Positions 17,960-27,092 are shown, counted from the stretch's first letter. The stretch is DNA of 64,000 bases from Noviherbaspirillum saxi (GCF_003591035.1 NZ_QYUO01000003.1:1116001-1180000), one strand, 5' to 3'. Translations and numbers: made by a program. Notes: generated by a model from the letters alone, not told the origin.

Positions 17960-19102
17960 TCAGGTGGTGACAGCGAGCCGCGCATAGCGCGCGAGATGAT
18001 GCCGCGCGTCGCCAAACGTATGTTCGATCGCGACCAACCGCTTCACATGGCGGCCAAGCGCAAGCTCGTCGGTCATCCCGATTCCTCCGTGCAGCTGCAT
18101 GCCTTGCTGGCCGATGAACCGCCCGCTGCTGCTGCATTTGGCCTTGGCTGCCGACACGATCCGTTGCCGCTCAATGTCATCTGCCGAGTCCACGCGCATG
18201 GCGGCCAGCCAGGCAAGCGATCTTGCCTGTTCGAGTTCCAGGTACATATCAACCAGCCGATGCTGGACAGCCTGGAAGGAACCGATCGTGTTACCGAACT
18301 GCTTGCGCGTCTTGACGTAGTCGAGCGTGGCGTCGAAGATCGCCGACATGGCGCCGACGCTTTCAGCACAAAGAGCCGCAGCCGCGATGTCGGTCGCGCG
18401 CAGGATGGCCGGATAGCCCTCTCCTTCAAGACCAAGCAGTGCTGCCGGCTCCAACCGGACTCCATTGAAATGGAAGTCCGCGCATGGCATGCCATCGACG
18501 GACGCGTATTCGTTGCGCGTTACGCCGGGCTGACAAGGATCGAGCAGAAAGAGCGAAATGCCTTCGGGAGACAATAAAGTCCCCGAGGTGCGAGCCGATA
18601 TCAGCAGCATGTCGGCAATGGCTCCGTGAATCACCACCGATTTTCGGCCATTGAGCACCCAGCCCCCGGAGTCGCGGACCGCCCGCGTTTCAACGTTGTG
18701 CAACGTGTAGTCCGTCTGCGGTTCTCCATGCGCGAATGCCACGATGCGCGTTCCGGTGATCACGTCGGACAACAGCTTCTCGTGGGCGGCATCCGACGGC
18801 GCATGCAAGAGCAACTGTGGACACAGGATCGCCGTGCTGACGTAAGGCTCCGTCACGAGGTGGCGCCCGAATGCCTCCATCACGACATAGGTGCTCGTCG
18901 CGTCGAAGCCCATGCCTCCGTATGATTCGGGGATGGTCAGACCCAGTAGCCCGAGGTCGGCAAATGCCGCCCAATGCGCTGGACTGTGTTTCCCTGCCGG
19001 CCGGGTTGCGTCATGCCGCGACTGGAGGTCGTAATTTCGTTGGAGATAGCGCGCCACGGCATCGCCAAGCATGCGCTGGTTTTCATCGAGATGAGCTTGC
19101 AT
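17960..19102 (-). CDS. acyl-CoA dehydrogenase, second subunit
   Basis: A 380-residue FAD-dependent acyl-CoA dehydrogenase. An ATG at 19102 is chosen because AGGA lies 6 bases ahead of it. A longer in-frame reading back to 19222 would overlap the preceding gene and looks non-coding. The C-terminal LHGGIGMTDELALGRHVKR is the usual FAD/active-site end. It lacks an obvious catalytic Glu in the YEGT position. Next to a second, different acyl-CoA dehydrogenase, this suggests a heteromeric enzyme like those in steroid side-chain breakdown, but a homomer is possible. Confidence 0.9.
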   Translation of the reverse strand: MQAHLDENQRMLGDAVARYLQRNYDLQSRHDATRPAGKHSPAHWAAFADLGLLGLTIPESYGGMGFDATSTYVVMEAFGRHLVTEPYVSTAILCPQLLLHAPSDAAHEKLLSDVITGTRIVAFAHGEPQTDYTLHNVETRAVRDSGGWVLNGRKSVVIHGAIADMLLISARTSGTLLSPEGISLFLLDPCQPGVTRNEYASVDGMPCADFHFNGVRLEPAALLGLEGEGYPAILRATDIAAAALCAESVGAMSAIFDATLDYVKTRKQFGNTIGSFQAVQHRLVDMYLELEQARSLAWLAAMRVDSADDIERQRIVSAAKAKCSSSGRFIGQQGMQLHGGIGMTDELALGRHVKRLVAIEHTFGDARHHLARYARLAVTT

Positions 19103-19110
19103 TTCCATTC

Positions 19111-20319
19111 CTATAAGCCCAAGGCGACCTTGGAGATGATGTTCTTCTGGATTTCGTCCGTTCCGCCGTAAATCGAAATCTTGCGCAGATTCAGGCAGAA
19201 GCCGACAAGGGGGCCTGACCAATGCGGACTTAACTGATCTTGCGCTGGCTCGGCAAGGGAAAATGCCTCGGGCCGGAAAGGCAGCGCGTGTGTGCCCGCA
19301 GCCTCAACCTGATGTTCGGTGATCGCCTTGACGTGCGAGGTTCCCAGCAGCTTGAGCAAGGAAGCCTCGGCGCCGTTGCCTGCACCGGCTTGCACGCGTT
19401 CCATCAGCCGCAGATTGGTTTGTTCCAGCGCCAGCATGTCGACTTCCAGCTTCGCGATGGCGTGCGCCCAGACCGGATCATCAACCAGGGGGCGACCGTC
19501 GACCGTGCGTTCCCGGGCGATGCGCTTCAGGAACGCCAGCTCGCGCTTGTTCCGTCCCACGCGCACGGCACCGAAACGTTCGTGCGAAAGGAGGAACTTT
19601 GCATATGTCCAGCCGCTGTTGAGTTCGCCGACCAGGTTGACCAGCGGCACCTTGACGTTGTCGAAGAACACCTCGTTGATTTCCGTGTTGCCATCCAGAG
19701 TGCGAATCGGCCGGATCGAAATGCCGGGGGTACGCATGTCGACCAGCAGGAAGGAGATGCCGGCATACAGTCTGGCTTCTGGATCCGTTCGGACCAGGCA
19801 GAACATCATGTCCGCGTACTGTGCATACGTCGTCCACGTCTTCTGGCCATTGACCACGAATACGCCATCCTGTATCTCCGCGCGCATCTTGAGCGAGACC
19901 AGGTCGGAACCCGATCCCGGCTCCGAGTAGCCCTGGCACCACCAGTCTTCCCCGGAGAGGATGCGTGGCAGGTAATACGACTTTTGCTCGGCGCTTCCGT
20001 AGGCCATGATGACCGGGGCGACCATGCGTAACCCAAAGGGCACCGTCTCGGGGGCGCCGGCGATGGCGCACTCCTCGTCGAATGCATAGCGCTGCATGAG
20101 GGACCAACCGGTGCCGCCATACTCCACCGGCCAGTTGGGCGCCACCCATCCTTTCTCGAAAAGAATCTTGTGCCAGCGCAGATAATCTTCCTTTTCAAGG
20201 CGCTTGTGTTCGAGCACCTTTTTCCGGAGATCGCTTGGCAGATTGTTTGCAAGGAATTCCCGCACCTCCGCGCGAAAACTCGGCAGGTCGCTCAGGTCGC
20301 TATCGTTCTGTTGTTCCAT
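19111..20319 (-). CDS. acyl-CoA dehydrogenase, first subunit
   Basis: A 402-residue acyl-CoA dehydrogenase. The ATG at 20319 lies just after the stop of the CoA-transferase gene and fits operon spacing. An extension of 31 codons upstream would run into that gene. FAD-binding features include WWCQGYSEPGSGSDL near 130-145 and IYGGTDEIQKNII at the C-terminus. It introduces the double bond into an acyl-CoA thioester, passing electrons to ETF. Eight bases separate its stop from the start of its partner gene. Confidence 0.92.
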   Translation of the reverse strand: MEQQNDSDLSDLPSFRAEVREFLANNLPSDLRKKVLEHKRLEKEDYLRWHKILFEKGWVAPNWPVEYGGTGWSLMQRYAFDEECAIAGAPETVPFGLRMVAPVIMAYGSAEQKSYYLPRILSGEDWWCQGYSEPGSGSDLVSLKMRAEIQDGVFVVNGQKTWTTYAQYADMMFCLVRTDPEARLYAGISFLLVDMRTPGISIRPIRTLDGNTEINEVFFDNVKVPLVNLVGELNSGWTYAKFLLSHERFGAVRVGRNKRELAFLKRIARERTVDGRPLVDDPVWAHAIAKLEVDMLALEQTNLRLMERVQAGAGNGAEASLLKLLGTSHVKAITEHQVEAAGTHALPFRPEAFSLAEPAQDQLSPHWSGPLVGFCLNLRKISIYGGTDEIQKNIISKVALGL

Positions 20320-20321
20320 AT

Positions 20322-20975
20322 CTATGCCTTTTGAAGCTCGAATCGGAGCGCGGCGCCGGTCATGCTCTGCAATTGCGCTTCCGATATGCCTTGAACCATT
20401 TCGCGCACGCAAAACCCTGCCGGGGTAACGTCGATGACTGCGAGGTCCGTGTAGACACGCTTGACCACGCCGCGGCCCGTCAGCGGCAGCGTGCAGGTGT
20501 CGAGCAGGCGGGGTTTTCCGTCGCGCGTGGCGTGCTCCATCAGCACGTACACACGCTTCGCGCCTACCGCCAGATCCATCGCGCCGCCGACCGCGGTCGC
20601 GACTCCGGGTTGACCGAGCGACCAGTTGGCGAGATCGCCAGTCGCGGAGACCTGATAGCCGCCAAGGATGCAGTAGTCGAGATGGCCGCCGCGCATCATT
20701 GCGAATGAATCGGCGTGGTGAAAAAAGCTGCCGCCCTGCACCAGGCCGACAGGCAGCTTGGCCGCGTTGGCGACATCCGGATCAGGCGCTTCACCGGATT
20801 TGAGCGATCGCATGCCGAGAATGCCGTTCTCGCTGTGAACGATGATTTCATGTTCGGGATTGAAGTGGTCCAGCACCGTCACCGGGAGGCCGATGCCCAG
20901 ATTCACGTAGGCGCCGTCCGGAATATCCTGCGCGACGCGGCGTGCCATTTCATGACGACTAAGTTTCTTGATCAC
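20322..20975 (-). CDS. CoA transferase subunit B (PcaJ/ScoB type)
   Basis: A 217-residue beta subunit of a family I 3-oxoacid CoA transferase. The active-site Glu lies in HSENGILGM, the glutamate that forms the acyl-CoA intermediate. GGGAMDLA-like (GGAMDLAVGAKRV) and NLGIGLP segments are also standard. With its partner subunit it moves CoA from succinyl-CoA or a similar donor to a carboxylic acid, activating it for the beta-oxidation enzymes in the same operon. The start overlaps the subunit A stop by four bases. The acid substrate is unknown. Confidence 0.94.
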   Translation of the reverse strand: MIKKLSRHEMARRVAQDIPDGAYVNLGIGLPVTVLDHFNPEHEIIVHSENGILGMRSLKSGEAPDPDVANAAKLPVGLVQGGSFFHHADSFAMMRGGHLDYCILGGYQVSATGDLANWSLGQPGVATAVGGAMDLAVGAKRVYVLMEHATRDGKPRLLDTCTLPLTGRGVVKRVYTDLAVIDVTPAGFCVREMVQGISEAQLQSMTGAALRFELQKA

Positions 20976-21658
20976 GTGCGATCCTCCACAGCACCACCGG
21001 CAATCTCAATGACACGTTTCACGAAAATTCCCGGCGTGACAATCGCCTCGGGATCAAGTTCGCCGAGCGGCGCCGATTCCTGCACCTGCACGACCGACAC
21101 CTTGGCAGCCATACACATGAGCGGCCCGAAATTGCGCCCGGCTTTGCGGTAGATGAGATTCCCCCATCGGTCCGCAGTCAGTGCCTTCACCAATGCAAAG
21201 TCGCCCCGAAGCGGTGTTTCAAACACATACCCGACGCCGTCGATGACGCGAGTCTCCTTGCCCTCGGCCAGCACCGTTCCATAGCCGGTTGGCGTGAAAA
21301 ATCCGCCGAGCCCTGCACCTGCGGCCCGCAAGCGTTCAGCAAGCGTGCCTTGGGGTACGCATTCATATTCAATCCGTCCTTCCGCGTAGGCAGTTTCGAA
21401 TGCCGTCGCTTCGGCCCCCCTGGGATAGGAAGCCAGCAACCTGCGCACCCGCCCCATTCTGATCAGACGTGCCAATCCTTTGTCGTGGCTGCCGCTGTTG
21501 TTGCAAACCACAGTAAGATCGCGCGCGCCCTGATCGACCAGTGCGTCGAGCAGATCGACCGGCTGTCCAGACAGGCCGAAGCCGCTGACCAGTACGGTTG
21601 CCCCGTCATGAATATCGGCCACTGCCTCGGCAGTGGACTTGAAGAATTTATCGATCAT
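20972..21658 (-). CDS. CoA transferase subunit A (PcaI/ScoA type)
   Basis: A 228-residue alpha subunit of the same CoA transferase. It has the opening pattern DGATVLVSGFGLSGQP, a CoA-binding glycine turn, and later GGFFTPTGYGTVLAEGKE. It is immediately upstream of, and overlaps, subunit B. The thiolase-like gene ends 27 bases upstream. Together with subunit B it forms the activation step of the operon. Confidence 0.94.
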   Translation of the reverse strand: MIDKFFKSTAEAVADIHDGATVLVSGFGLSGQPVDLLDALVDQGARDLTVVCNNSGSHDKGLARLIRMGRVRRLLASYPRGAEATAFETAYAEGRIEYECVPQGTLAERLRAAGAGLGGFFTPTGYGTVLAEGKETRVIDGVGYVFETPLRGDFALVKALTADRWGNLIYRKAGRNFGPLMCMAAKVSVVQVQESAPLGELDPEAIVTPGIFVKRVIEIAGGAVEDRT

Positions 21659-21685
21659 GAGAAAACATCTCGCTCTGCAAATGGA

Positions 21686-22846
21686 TCAAAGTGACGTTGA
21701 GAGAAGCGCGGTTGCCTGGCTCGACAATACGCCGCCGTTTCCGTGCACCAGCGCCACTTCGGCATCCCGTACCTGTCGGGCATCGGCTTCCCCGCGCAAT
21801 TGGGTCACAGCCTCGATGATGAGAAAGATGCTGTACATGCCGGGATGGGTACATGACAAGCCACCGCCATTCGTATTCATGGGGAAATCGCCACCCGGCG
21901 CAATCCTGCCCCCCTCGACGAATGCGCCTCCTTCTCCCTTCTTGCAGAATCCCAGGTCTTCCAGGAACAGGATGGGATTGATGGTGAACGCGTCATACAA
22001 TTCCACGACATCCACATCGGAAGGACGCAAGCCCGCCTCCGCATATGCGCGGCGTCCGGAATCCACGGCAGGCGTGACGGTTACATCGTCCATACAGGAT
22101 ATTTGTCGATGCCAATGCGCATGGCCAGTGCCGAGCACATAGACTGGCTTTGCATGCAGTGCCCTTGACCGCTCCGCAGACGTGACGACGAACGCCCCTG
22201 CACCGTCGGTCACGAGGCAGCAGTCCCGCACGGTGAGAGGATCTGAAATCATTTTCGCGCCCAGGACACCATCGATGGAGAGCGGATCACGAGAAAAGGC
22301 GTCCGGATTGAGTTGTGCCCACTGCCTTGCCGCAACAGCCACTTCCGCAAGCTGTTGCCGCGTCGTACCGTATTGATGCATGTGCCGTGCCGCGGCCAGC
22401 GCATAGCTGGACACCGGATTGAACGGCTTGTACGGATGCTCGTAAGGCTGGGGATCCAGTTCCGCGCGCATCTGGTTGATCCGCGAACTGCTGGGCACGC
22501 TGCGCGGCGTGCTGCCGTAACAGATCAGGACGTTCTCGCACTCCCCCGCGGCAATCGCCATTGCGGCAATCTTGAGGTCGGCAATGAACGAGGAACCGCC
22601 AAACATCGTGCTGTCGGAGAAACGCGGACGGATACCGAGATATTCCGCCATCCGCATGACCCACCACGGTGAGGTCAGGCTCGACGTGATGATGCCGTCG
22701 ATGTCCTTCATCCTCAGGCCGCTTTGCTCAACCGCCCTGCAAGAGGCCTGCGCAATGATTTCCTGTTCCGTACGGCCACCCGCATGGCCAAGTCCTGCCA
22801 AGCCGGTGCCGAGAATGGCAACCGCGCCACGTTGCTGATCAATCAC
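21686..22846 (-). CDS. thiolase-superfamily protein (SCP-x/Ltp type), nucleophile Cys not seen
   Basis: A 386-residue thiolase-fold protein of the lipid-transfer/SCP-x class. The GTG start at 22846 overlaps the stop of the DUF35 gene in a GTGA join. A longer frame upstream lies inside that gene and is not coding. Typical segments are AARHMHQYGTTRQQLAEVAV, VVELYDAFTINPILFLEDLG and NTNGGGLSCTHPGMYS. At the position of the thiolase nucleophile Cys the sequence reads MFGGSSFIAD (residues 81-90), with no Cys. Together with the DUF35 partner, this points to an Ltp2-like retro-aldolase, or a thiolase variant, rather than an ordinary thiolase. Confidence 0.88.
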   Translation of the reverse strand: MIDQQRGAVAILGTGLAGLGHAGGRTEQEIIAQASCRAVEQSGLRMKDIDGIITSSLTSPWWVMRMAEYLGIRPRFSDSTMFGGSSFIADLKIAAMAIAAGECENVLICYGSTPRSVPSSSRINQMRAELDPQPYEHPYKPFNPVSSYALAAARHMHQYGTTRQQLAEVAVAARQWAQLNPDAFSRDPLSIDGVLGAKMISDPLTVRDCCLVTDGAGAFVVTSAERSRALHAKPVYVLGTGHAHWHRQISCMDDVTVTPAVDSGRRAYAEAGLRPSDVDVVELYDAFTINPILFLEDLGFCKKGEGGAFVEGGRIAPGGDFPMNTNGGGLSCTHPGMYSIFLIIEAVTQLRGEADARQVRDAEVALVHGNGGVLSSQATALLSTSL

Positions 22847-23244
22847 GATCTCGCTCCTTCCGGAATAAAGACGAGCAAAGGCCCTTCGGTTGTCTGATCG
22901 ATTCGCGCCCGGACAGCCATCCCGATCCGCACCTCGTCTACCGGAATGTCGACCACGCGGCTCATCAGGCGTGGACCTTCCTGAAGGTCCACGAGACATA
23001 CCGTGTAGTCGCCCCCGGGCCGACGGACGATCGTCGACGAATACACCACCCCGGCACCTGCAGGCGCCACCCATTCCAGATCTTGCGACCCGCAGTGAGG
23101 GCAACATACACGTGGAAAGAAGTGATGGCGACTGCATGTTCTGCAACGAGGGATCTCGAAGATTCCCTCCGCCAGTTTGCCAAAGTAACGGGCATCGGCA
23201 CTTGGAACATCTGCCGGCATGGCCATCTCGGAACTCTTCAGCAT
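22843..23244 (-). CDS. DUF35 Zn-ribbon/OB-fold acyl-CoA-associated protein
   Basis: A 133-residue protein with an N-terminal rubredoxin-like zinc ribbon (Cys34, Cys37, Cys48, Cys51) and a C-terminal OB fold (about 60-130). DUF35 proteins bind and support thiolase-like or hydratase partners. The next gene is such a partner and overlaps by four bases. The ATG at 23244 is chosen because GGAGG lies 10 bases ahead. It is also only a few bases from where the Bug receptor frame should end. Confidence 0.92.
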   Translation of the reverse strand: MLKSSEMAMPADVPSADARYFGKLAEGIFEIPRCRTCSRHHFFPRVCCPHCGSQDLEWVAPAGAGVVYSSTIVRRPGGDYTVCLVDLQEGPRLMSRVVDIPVDEVRIGMAVRARIDQTTEGPLLVFIPEGARS

Positions 23245-23249
23245 TCGAT

Positions 23250-24250
23250 TCAATCCTCCACTTTTACACCGGTCAGTTTCACGAGTTGGTGCCACTTGTA
23301 GACTTCTCTGCCGACGTACTGGCGCACCTCCTGGACCGGAAGATCCCCCCGGGCTCGCTGTTCTGTGCTTTGAGTTTTTCCTTTATTTCGGCCGAGTTCA
23401 TGAATTTGTTTACGACTTTGTTCAGCCCGGATACGATCTCGGCCGGCGTGCCAGCCGGAGCGTAGAGACCCAGCCAGGTGTAGACGTCGAAATTCTTGTA
23501 GCCAGACTCCATCAATGTCGGCAGATCGGGAAACAGCGGGCTGCGCGCTGCGGTTGTCACTGCAATGGGACGCAGCTTGCCGGCCGCGACAAAGCTCGCC
23601 ACGCTCATCGAGTCCTGGAACGCTACCGACACCTGGCCAGCGACCGTGTCATTGACCGCGGGCGCAGCGCCCTTGTAAGGAACGTGCGTCAATGTGATGC
23701 CGCTTTCGTGACGCAGGAGTTCGCCGGCAAGGTGAGTGGAACCGCCAGCACCAGCCGATGCGTAGGGAACGCTCGGTTGCGCTTTGGCCCACTTGAGAAA
23801 CTCGGGAACATTGTGAGCCGGGACTTGCGGGTTGACGACCAGTAAATTGGGTGACTTGGCCAGAATCGCGATCGGTTCGAAATCCTTGACGGGATCGTAA
23901 TTCACTTTCTTCCGGGTTGAAGGCGCAATAACATGTCCGGTCGCGCTCACCAGCAACGTGTATCCGTCATTAGGGCGTCGCGCCACGTATTCCGTTGCCA
24001 GTTGCCCGGCTGCGCCAGGCTTGTTCTCAACGACGAAAGGTTGCTTGAACACCTGCGAAAGTTCACGTGCCAGGATGCGGGTTACCGTGTCGGTCATTCC
24101 ACCCGGGGCAAATGCAACAATCACCGTCACCGGTTTTTGCGGCCAGGATCCCGTTTGCGCGAAACCGGGGATTGCAACAGAAGCGAGGGTTGCGAGACCC
24201 ATTCGTGATGCAAGGCGAAATGCGAAGGCAATTGTTGAAGTCAAGGCCAT
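23250..24250 (-). CDS. Bug/TctC-family receptor with C-terminal frameshift
   Basis: A Bug-type periplasmic receptor with a signal peptide (1-31) and the family patterns TVIVAFAPGGMTDTVTRIL, TEYVARRPNDGYTLL and THVPYKGAAPAVNDT. As written, the frame shifts at a run of six C (23345-23350, plus strand) and stops at 23279 with an atypical tail. Reading on in the other frame gives a typical Bug ending (VRQYVGREVYKWHQLVK) that stops at 23250, just before the DUF35 gene. This is either a sequencing error in the homopolymer or a recent inactivating mutation. It is the first gene of the operon. Confidence 0.88.
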
Positions 24251-24835
24251 GTTGTCTCTTCCGTAGGGTGTAGTGGTCTGATTGGATGGTCACGTCATCG
24301 AGGCAGTGACCAACACAGTGTAGAAGCGATAAGTTTGCAGAGCCATCCGAAAGTTTCGAACGCAGACTTAGACGAATTGAAACGCCCGCCGCAGGCAAGT
24401 ACAGGCGTCCGATCCGCAAACCGGCCTGCCATCAATTGACCCGCCTTTCCTTCAGAACCTGGGTGGTGACTAGTGGGTCACTAGTACTACTGCGTCATAA
24501 GTCCATCGCTGTCAGGCTCCTTCCCCCTCGCAGGGGGAAGGTTGGGATGGGGGTGCGGCGGTTGAGCATGAGATTACGATAGCTCGAACGCACTACCCCC
24601 ACCCTAGCCCTCCCCCTGCAAGGGGGGAGGGGACCTTACAACGAAATTTTGTGACGCAGTAGCACTAGCTGGAGCATCGGATACACAACCCTTCTTATGC
24701 CTTCTCTTGTCGTGGCATCCAAATTTCGTTATATCCGGTATCTAAAAACGGTCTTGGACATATAGCCATCCATGCACGATATTACACACCCAGTACTTGC
24801 ATCTTTCCTGCATTTCCCCCTGGATGGAGACCTAT
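24251..24835. other. intergenic region with a repeat element
   Basis: No gene is seen between the divergent Bug genes. The first ~200 bases should hold the promoter of the minus-strand operon. 24481-24668 is a MITE-like repeat, described separately. The promoter of the plus-strand operon should lie in 24670-24820. Confidence 0.6.
24481..24668. repeat. MITE-like palindromic element, 188 bases
   Basis: A short non-coding element bounded by near-perfect 20-base terminal inverted repeats: CTAGTACTACTGCGTCATAA at 24481-24500, and the complement of CTAGTGCTACTGCGTCACAA at 24649-24668. Inside is a second, G/C-rich inverted pair: a CCTTCCCCCTCGCAGGGGGA segment near 24518-24540 faces a CCTCCCCCTGCAAGGGGGGA segment near 24608-24630. 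The ends begin and finish with CTAG, which could be or include a target duplication. It has the look of a non-autonomous transposable element of the kind dispersed in Burkholderiales and related genomes. Confidence 0.8.
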
Positions 24836-25807
24836 ATGAACCAAACACGCCGCTCCTTGTTGCTCGGTGCTGCCGCTTCGATTATCGCTGCACCCGGTTT
24901 CGCGCAGTCTTTCGGCTCTCGCTCAATGCGTATCGTCGTGCCCTTCTCGGCCGCCGGCCCGACTGACTTCATCGCCCGCTTGTTCGTACAACAGTTTGCC
25001 GAAGAGATCGGTATGCCAGTCATTGTCGAGAACCGTCCCGGAGCCAGTGGAAATCTCGGTACCCAGCATGTGATCGACTCGGATCCCGATGGCATGACCT
25101 TGGTTCATACCACCGCTGCAATGCAATCGATCAATCCGATGATGTATCCGAGCGCCAGGTTCCACCCGTCCCGCGACCTGGTGCCCGTAGCGCTTACTGC
25201 GGCGATGCCAAATGTACTCGTGGTACATCCAAACTCAGGCGTCAAGACAATTGACGACTTGGTGCGCAAAGGGAAGCAGCCAGGCGCCCAACTGACCTTC
25301 GCCACGTTCGGCCCGGGAAGTTCTCCTCACGTCTATGCTTCGATACTGCGCAAAGCGACAGGTATCTCGGCCATAGCTGTTCCCTATAAAGGCAGCGGCA
25401 ACGCAATCAACGATGTTCTTGCAGGCAACATCGACTTTATATTCGACAGCATGACGACGGCCGCCAGCCATGTCCGATCCGGGAAGCTTCTCGGCCTTGC
25501 CATCACCTCCAATGAACGGTCCGCGCTTCTGCCTAACGTGCCGACGTTGAAGGAGACAAAATATGGCGAATTAGACCTGAAGTTCTGGTTCACGCTGCAG
25601 GTCCATGCCAAGACGCCAAAAGACATGATCGAGCGCCTGAGGACAGCGAGCGCAAAGGCGGTCAAGAACAAGACTTATATTGACGGACTGCTATCTCGCG
25701 GCGCAGAGCCGTTCTATGTAGAACCTTCCCAACTCTCCGCCTTCGTCGAGAAGGATACGCAGCGCTGGACTGCTGCCGCGCAGTCCATTGGCATCAAGCC
25801 CGAGTAA
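24836..25807 (+). CDS. Bug/TctC-family receptor with Tat-like signal
   Basis: A 323-residue Bug-type receptor. The ATG at 24836 is preferred because GGAGA (24826-24830) lies 5 bases upstream and it opens a signal peptide. That signal, TRRSLLLGAAASII, has a twin-arginine pair, so export by Tat is possible. Family patterns include RIVVPFSAAGPTDFIARL, VENRPGASGNLGT and VPYKGSGNAINDVLAG. It leads a plus-strand operon with a CaiB transferase, hydratase, thiolase and TctBA permease, and is the receptor most likely to serve that permease. Confidence 0.92.
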   Translation: MNQTRRSLLLGAAASIIAAPGFAQSFGSRSMRIVVPFSAAGPTDFIARLFVQQFAEEIGMPVIVENRPGASGNLGTQHVIDSDPDGMTLVHTTAAMQSINPMMYPSARFHPSRDLVPVALTAAMPNVLVVHPNSGVKTIDDLVRKGKQPGAQLTFATFGPGSSPHVYASILRKATGISAIAVPYKGSGNAINDVLAGNIDFIFDSMTTAASHVRSGKLLGLAITSNERSALLPNVPTLKETKYGELDLKFWFTLQVHAKTPKDMIERLRTASAKAVKNKTYIDGLLSRGAEPFYVEPSQLSAFVEKDTQRWTAAAQSIGIKPE

Positions 25808-25844
25808 GCAGGCGGGACTTTAATTTCCAAAAGAAGCAGACGCT

Positions 25845-27056
25845 ATGCAACCACTTCACGGACTCACAGTAGTCGATCTCAGCAAGGTGCTCGCAGGACC
25901 CTTGTGCGCGCAATACCTGGGCGAACTTGGTGCAGATGTCATCAAGGTAGAACCAGTGGATACGGGCGACGACACACGCGGCTGGCTACCGCAGGATCAC
26001 GGACAGTCAGCGATCTTTCTGGCGGTAAATCACAATAAGCGAAGCATTGCGGTTGACCTCAAAAGCGAGGCTGGCCGCAAAGTCGTGCACGATCTGGTTC
26101 GGCAAGCGGACATCGTCCTGCAAGGATTCGGTGGTGGCACTGCCGCGAGACTTGGGGTTGATTATGAAACCCTCTCGGCGCTCAACCCAAAACTTATCTA
26201 TTGCGAGATCTCAGGTTACGGACGCACAGGTCCCCTAGGCATGGAGCCCGGCTATGACGTCATGTTGCAAGCGTTTAGCGGCATGATCAGCACCATGGGA
26301 GAACACGGTGGTGCCTATGCACGCGCCAGCTTCTCGCCCGTAGATATCGGAACAGCGATGCACGGCGTCAGCGGCGTCCTTGCCGCAGTCATCGAGCGCA
26401 GCAAAACAGGCAAAGGCGTGTATCTCGAACTGTCGTTGATGGAAACCGCTCTTGGCTTTATGGGGTATATGGCGCAGAGCTATTGGCGCACCGGGAAGAA
26501 CCCACAGCGTATGGGCACCGCTCACCCCTCCATGGCACCGTACCAAGCATTCGAAGCCGCCGATGGCCCGTTGATGATCGGTGCCGGCAATGACGGCCAG
26601 TGGAAGCGCTTCTGTGCAGTCGCTGGGCTCGAAGCGTGGGTTGATCATCCTGACTTCGCCACAAACGCCCTGCGCGTGAAGAATTTGCAGAAGACGACAG
26701 CCTTGGTACAGGATAGGGTACAGACAAAGACGGTATCTGAATGGATTGCCCTTTTGCGCAACGCTGGAATCCCATGTTCACCTGTCAATACGCTCGGCGA
26801 GGCTCTCGCACATCCGCAAGTACAGGCACGTGGGCTGGTTGTCCGTACTGAACATCCCGTGCTCGGGACCTTGCAAAACATTGGCTTTCCCGTTCGGTTC
26901 CGGAACGAAGACCGTGCCGCCTCTCGCCCGCCACCGCTACTGGGCGAGCATAGCGAGGAGATTCTAAGCGCCATCGGCTATACCAGCGAGCACATTGAAC
27001 AGCTCAAATCGGACGGGGCTATTGCCTCGTCTTCGACGGCTGCAATCGGCGCGTAA
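25845..27056 (+). CDS. CaiB/BaiF family III CoA transferase
   Basis: A 403-residue family III CoA transferase. It starts with the typical GLTVVDLSKVLAGPLC and ELGADVIKVE. The probable catalytic Asp lies in SPVDIGTAMHG. CISGYGRTGP-like (CEISGYGRTGPL) is also characteristic. The family moves CoA from one acid thioester to another. It lies 37 bases after the Bug receptor gene, so it probably activates the imported acid. The C-terminus has a Ser/Ala-rich tail. Confidence 0.94.
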   Translation: MQPLHGLTVVDLSKVLAGPLCAQYLGELGADVIKVEPVDTGDDTRGWLPQDHGQSAIFLAVNHNKRSIAVDLKSEAGRKVVHDLVRQADIVLQGFGGGTAARLGVDYETLSALNPKLIYCEISGYGRTGPLGMEPGYDVMLQAFSGMISTMGEHGGAYARASFSPVDIGTAMHGVSGVLAAVIERSKTGKGVYLELSLMETALGFMGYMAQSYWRTGKNPQRMGTAHPSMAPYQAFEAADGPLMIGAGNDGQWKRFCAVAGLEAWVDHPDFATNALRVKNLQKTTALVQDRVQTKTVSEWIALLRNAGIPCSPVNTLGEALAHPQVQARGLVVRTEHPVLGTLQNIGFPVRFRNEDRAASRPPPLLGEHSEEILSAIGYTSEHIEQLKSDGAIASSSTAAIGA

Positions 27057-27092
27057 ATCAACTGATCACGCCAGTGAAAGAAAGGATCAAAT

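Noticed and set aside
19103..19222. N-terminal extension of the second acyl-CoA dehydrogenase
   Set aside because: It lies inside the upstream gene; a start with AGGA at good spacing exists at 19102.
22847..23146. N-terminal extension of the thiolase-like protein
   Set aside because: It overlaps the DUF35 gene in another frame and its residues are Arg/Gly/Ser-rich shadow sequence. The GTGA junction gives a better start.
24518..24640. GC-rich inverted repeats taken as a Rho-independent terminator or CRISPR repeat
   Set aside because: The repeats lie inside an element with longer terminal inverted repeats, there is no T-run, and there are no regularly spaced units as in CRISPR.
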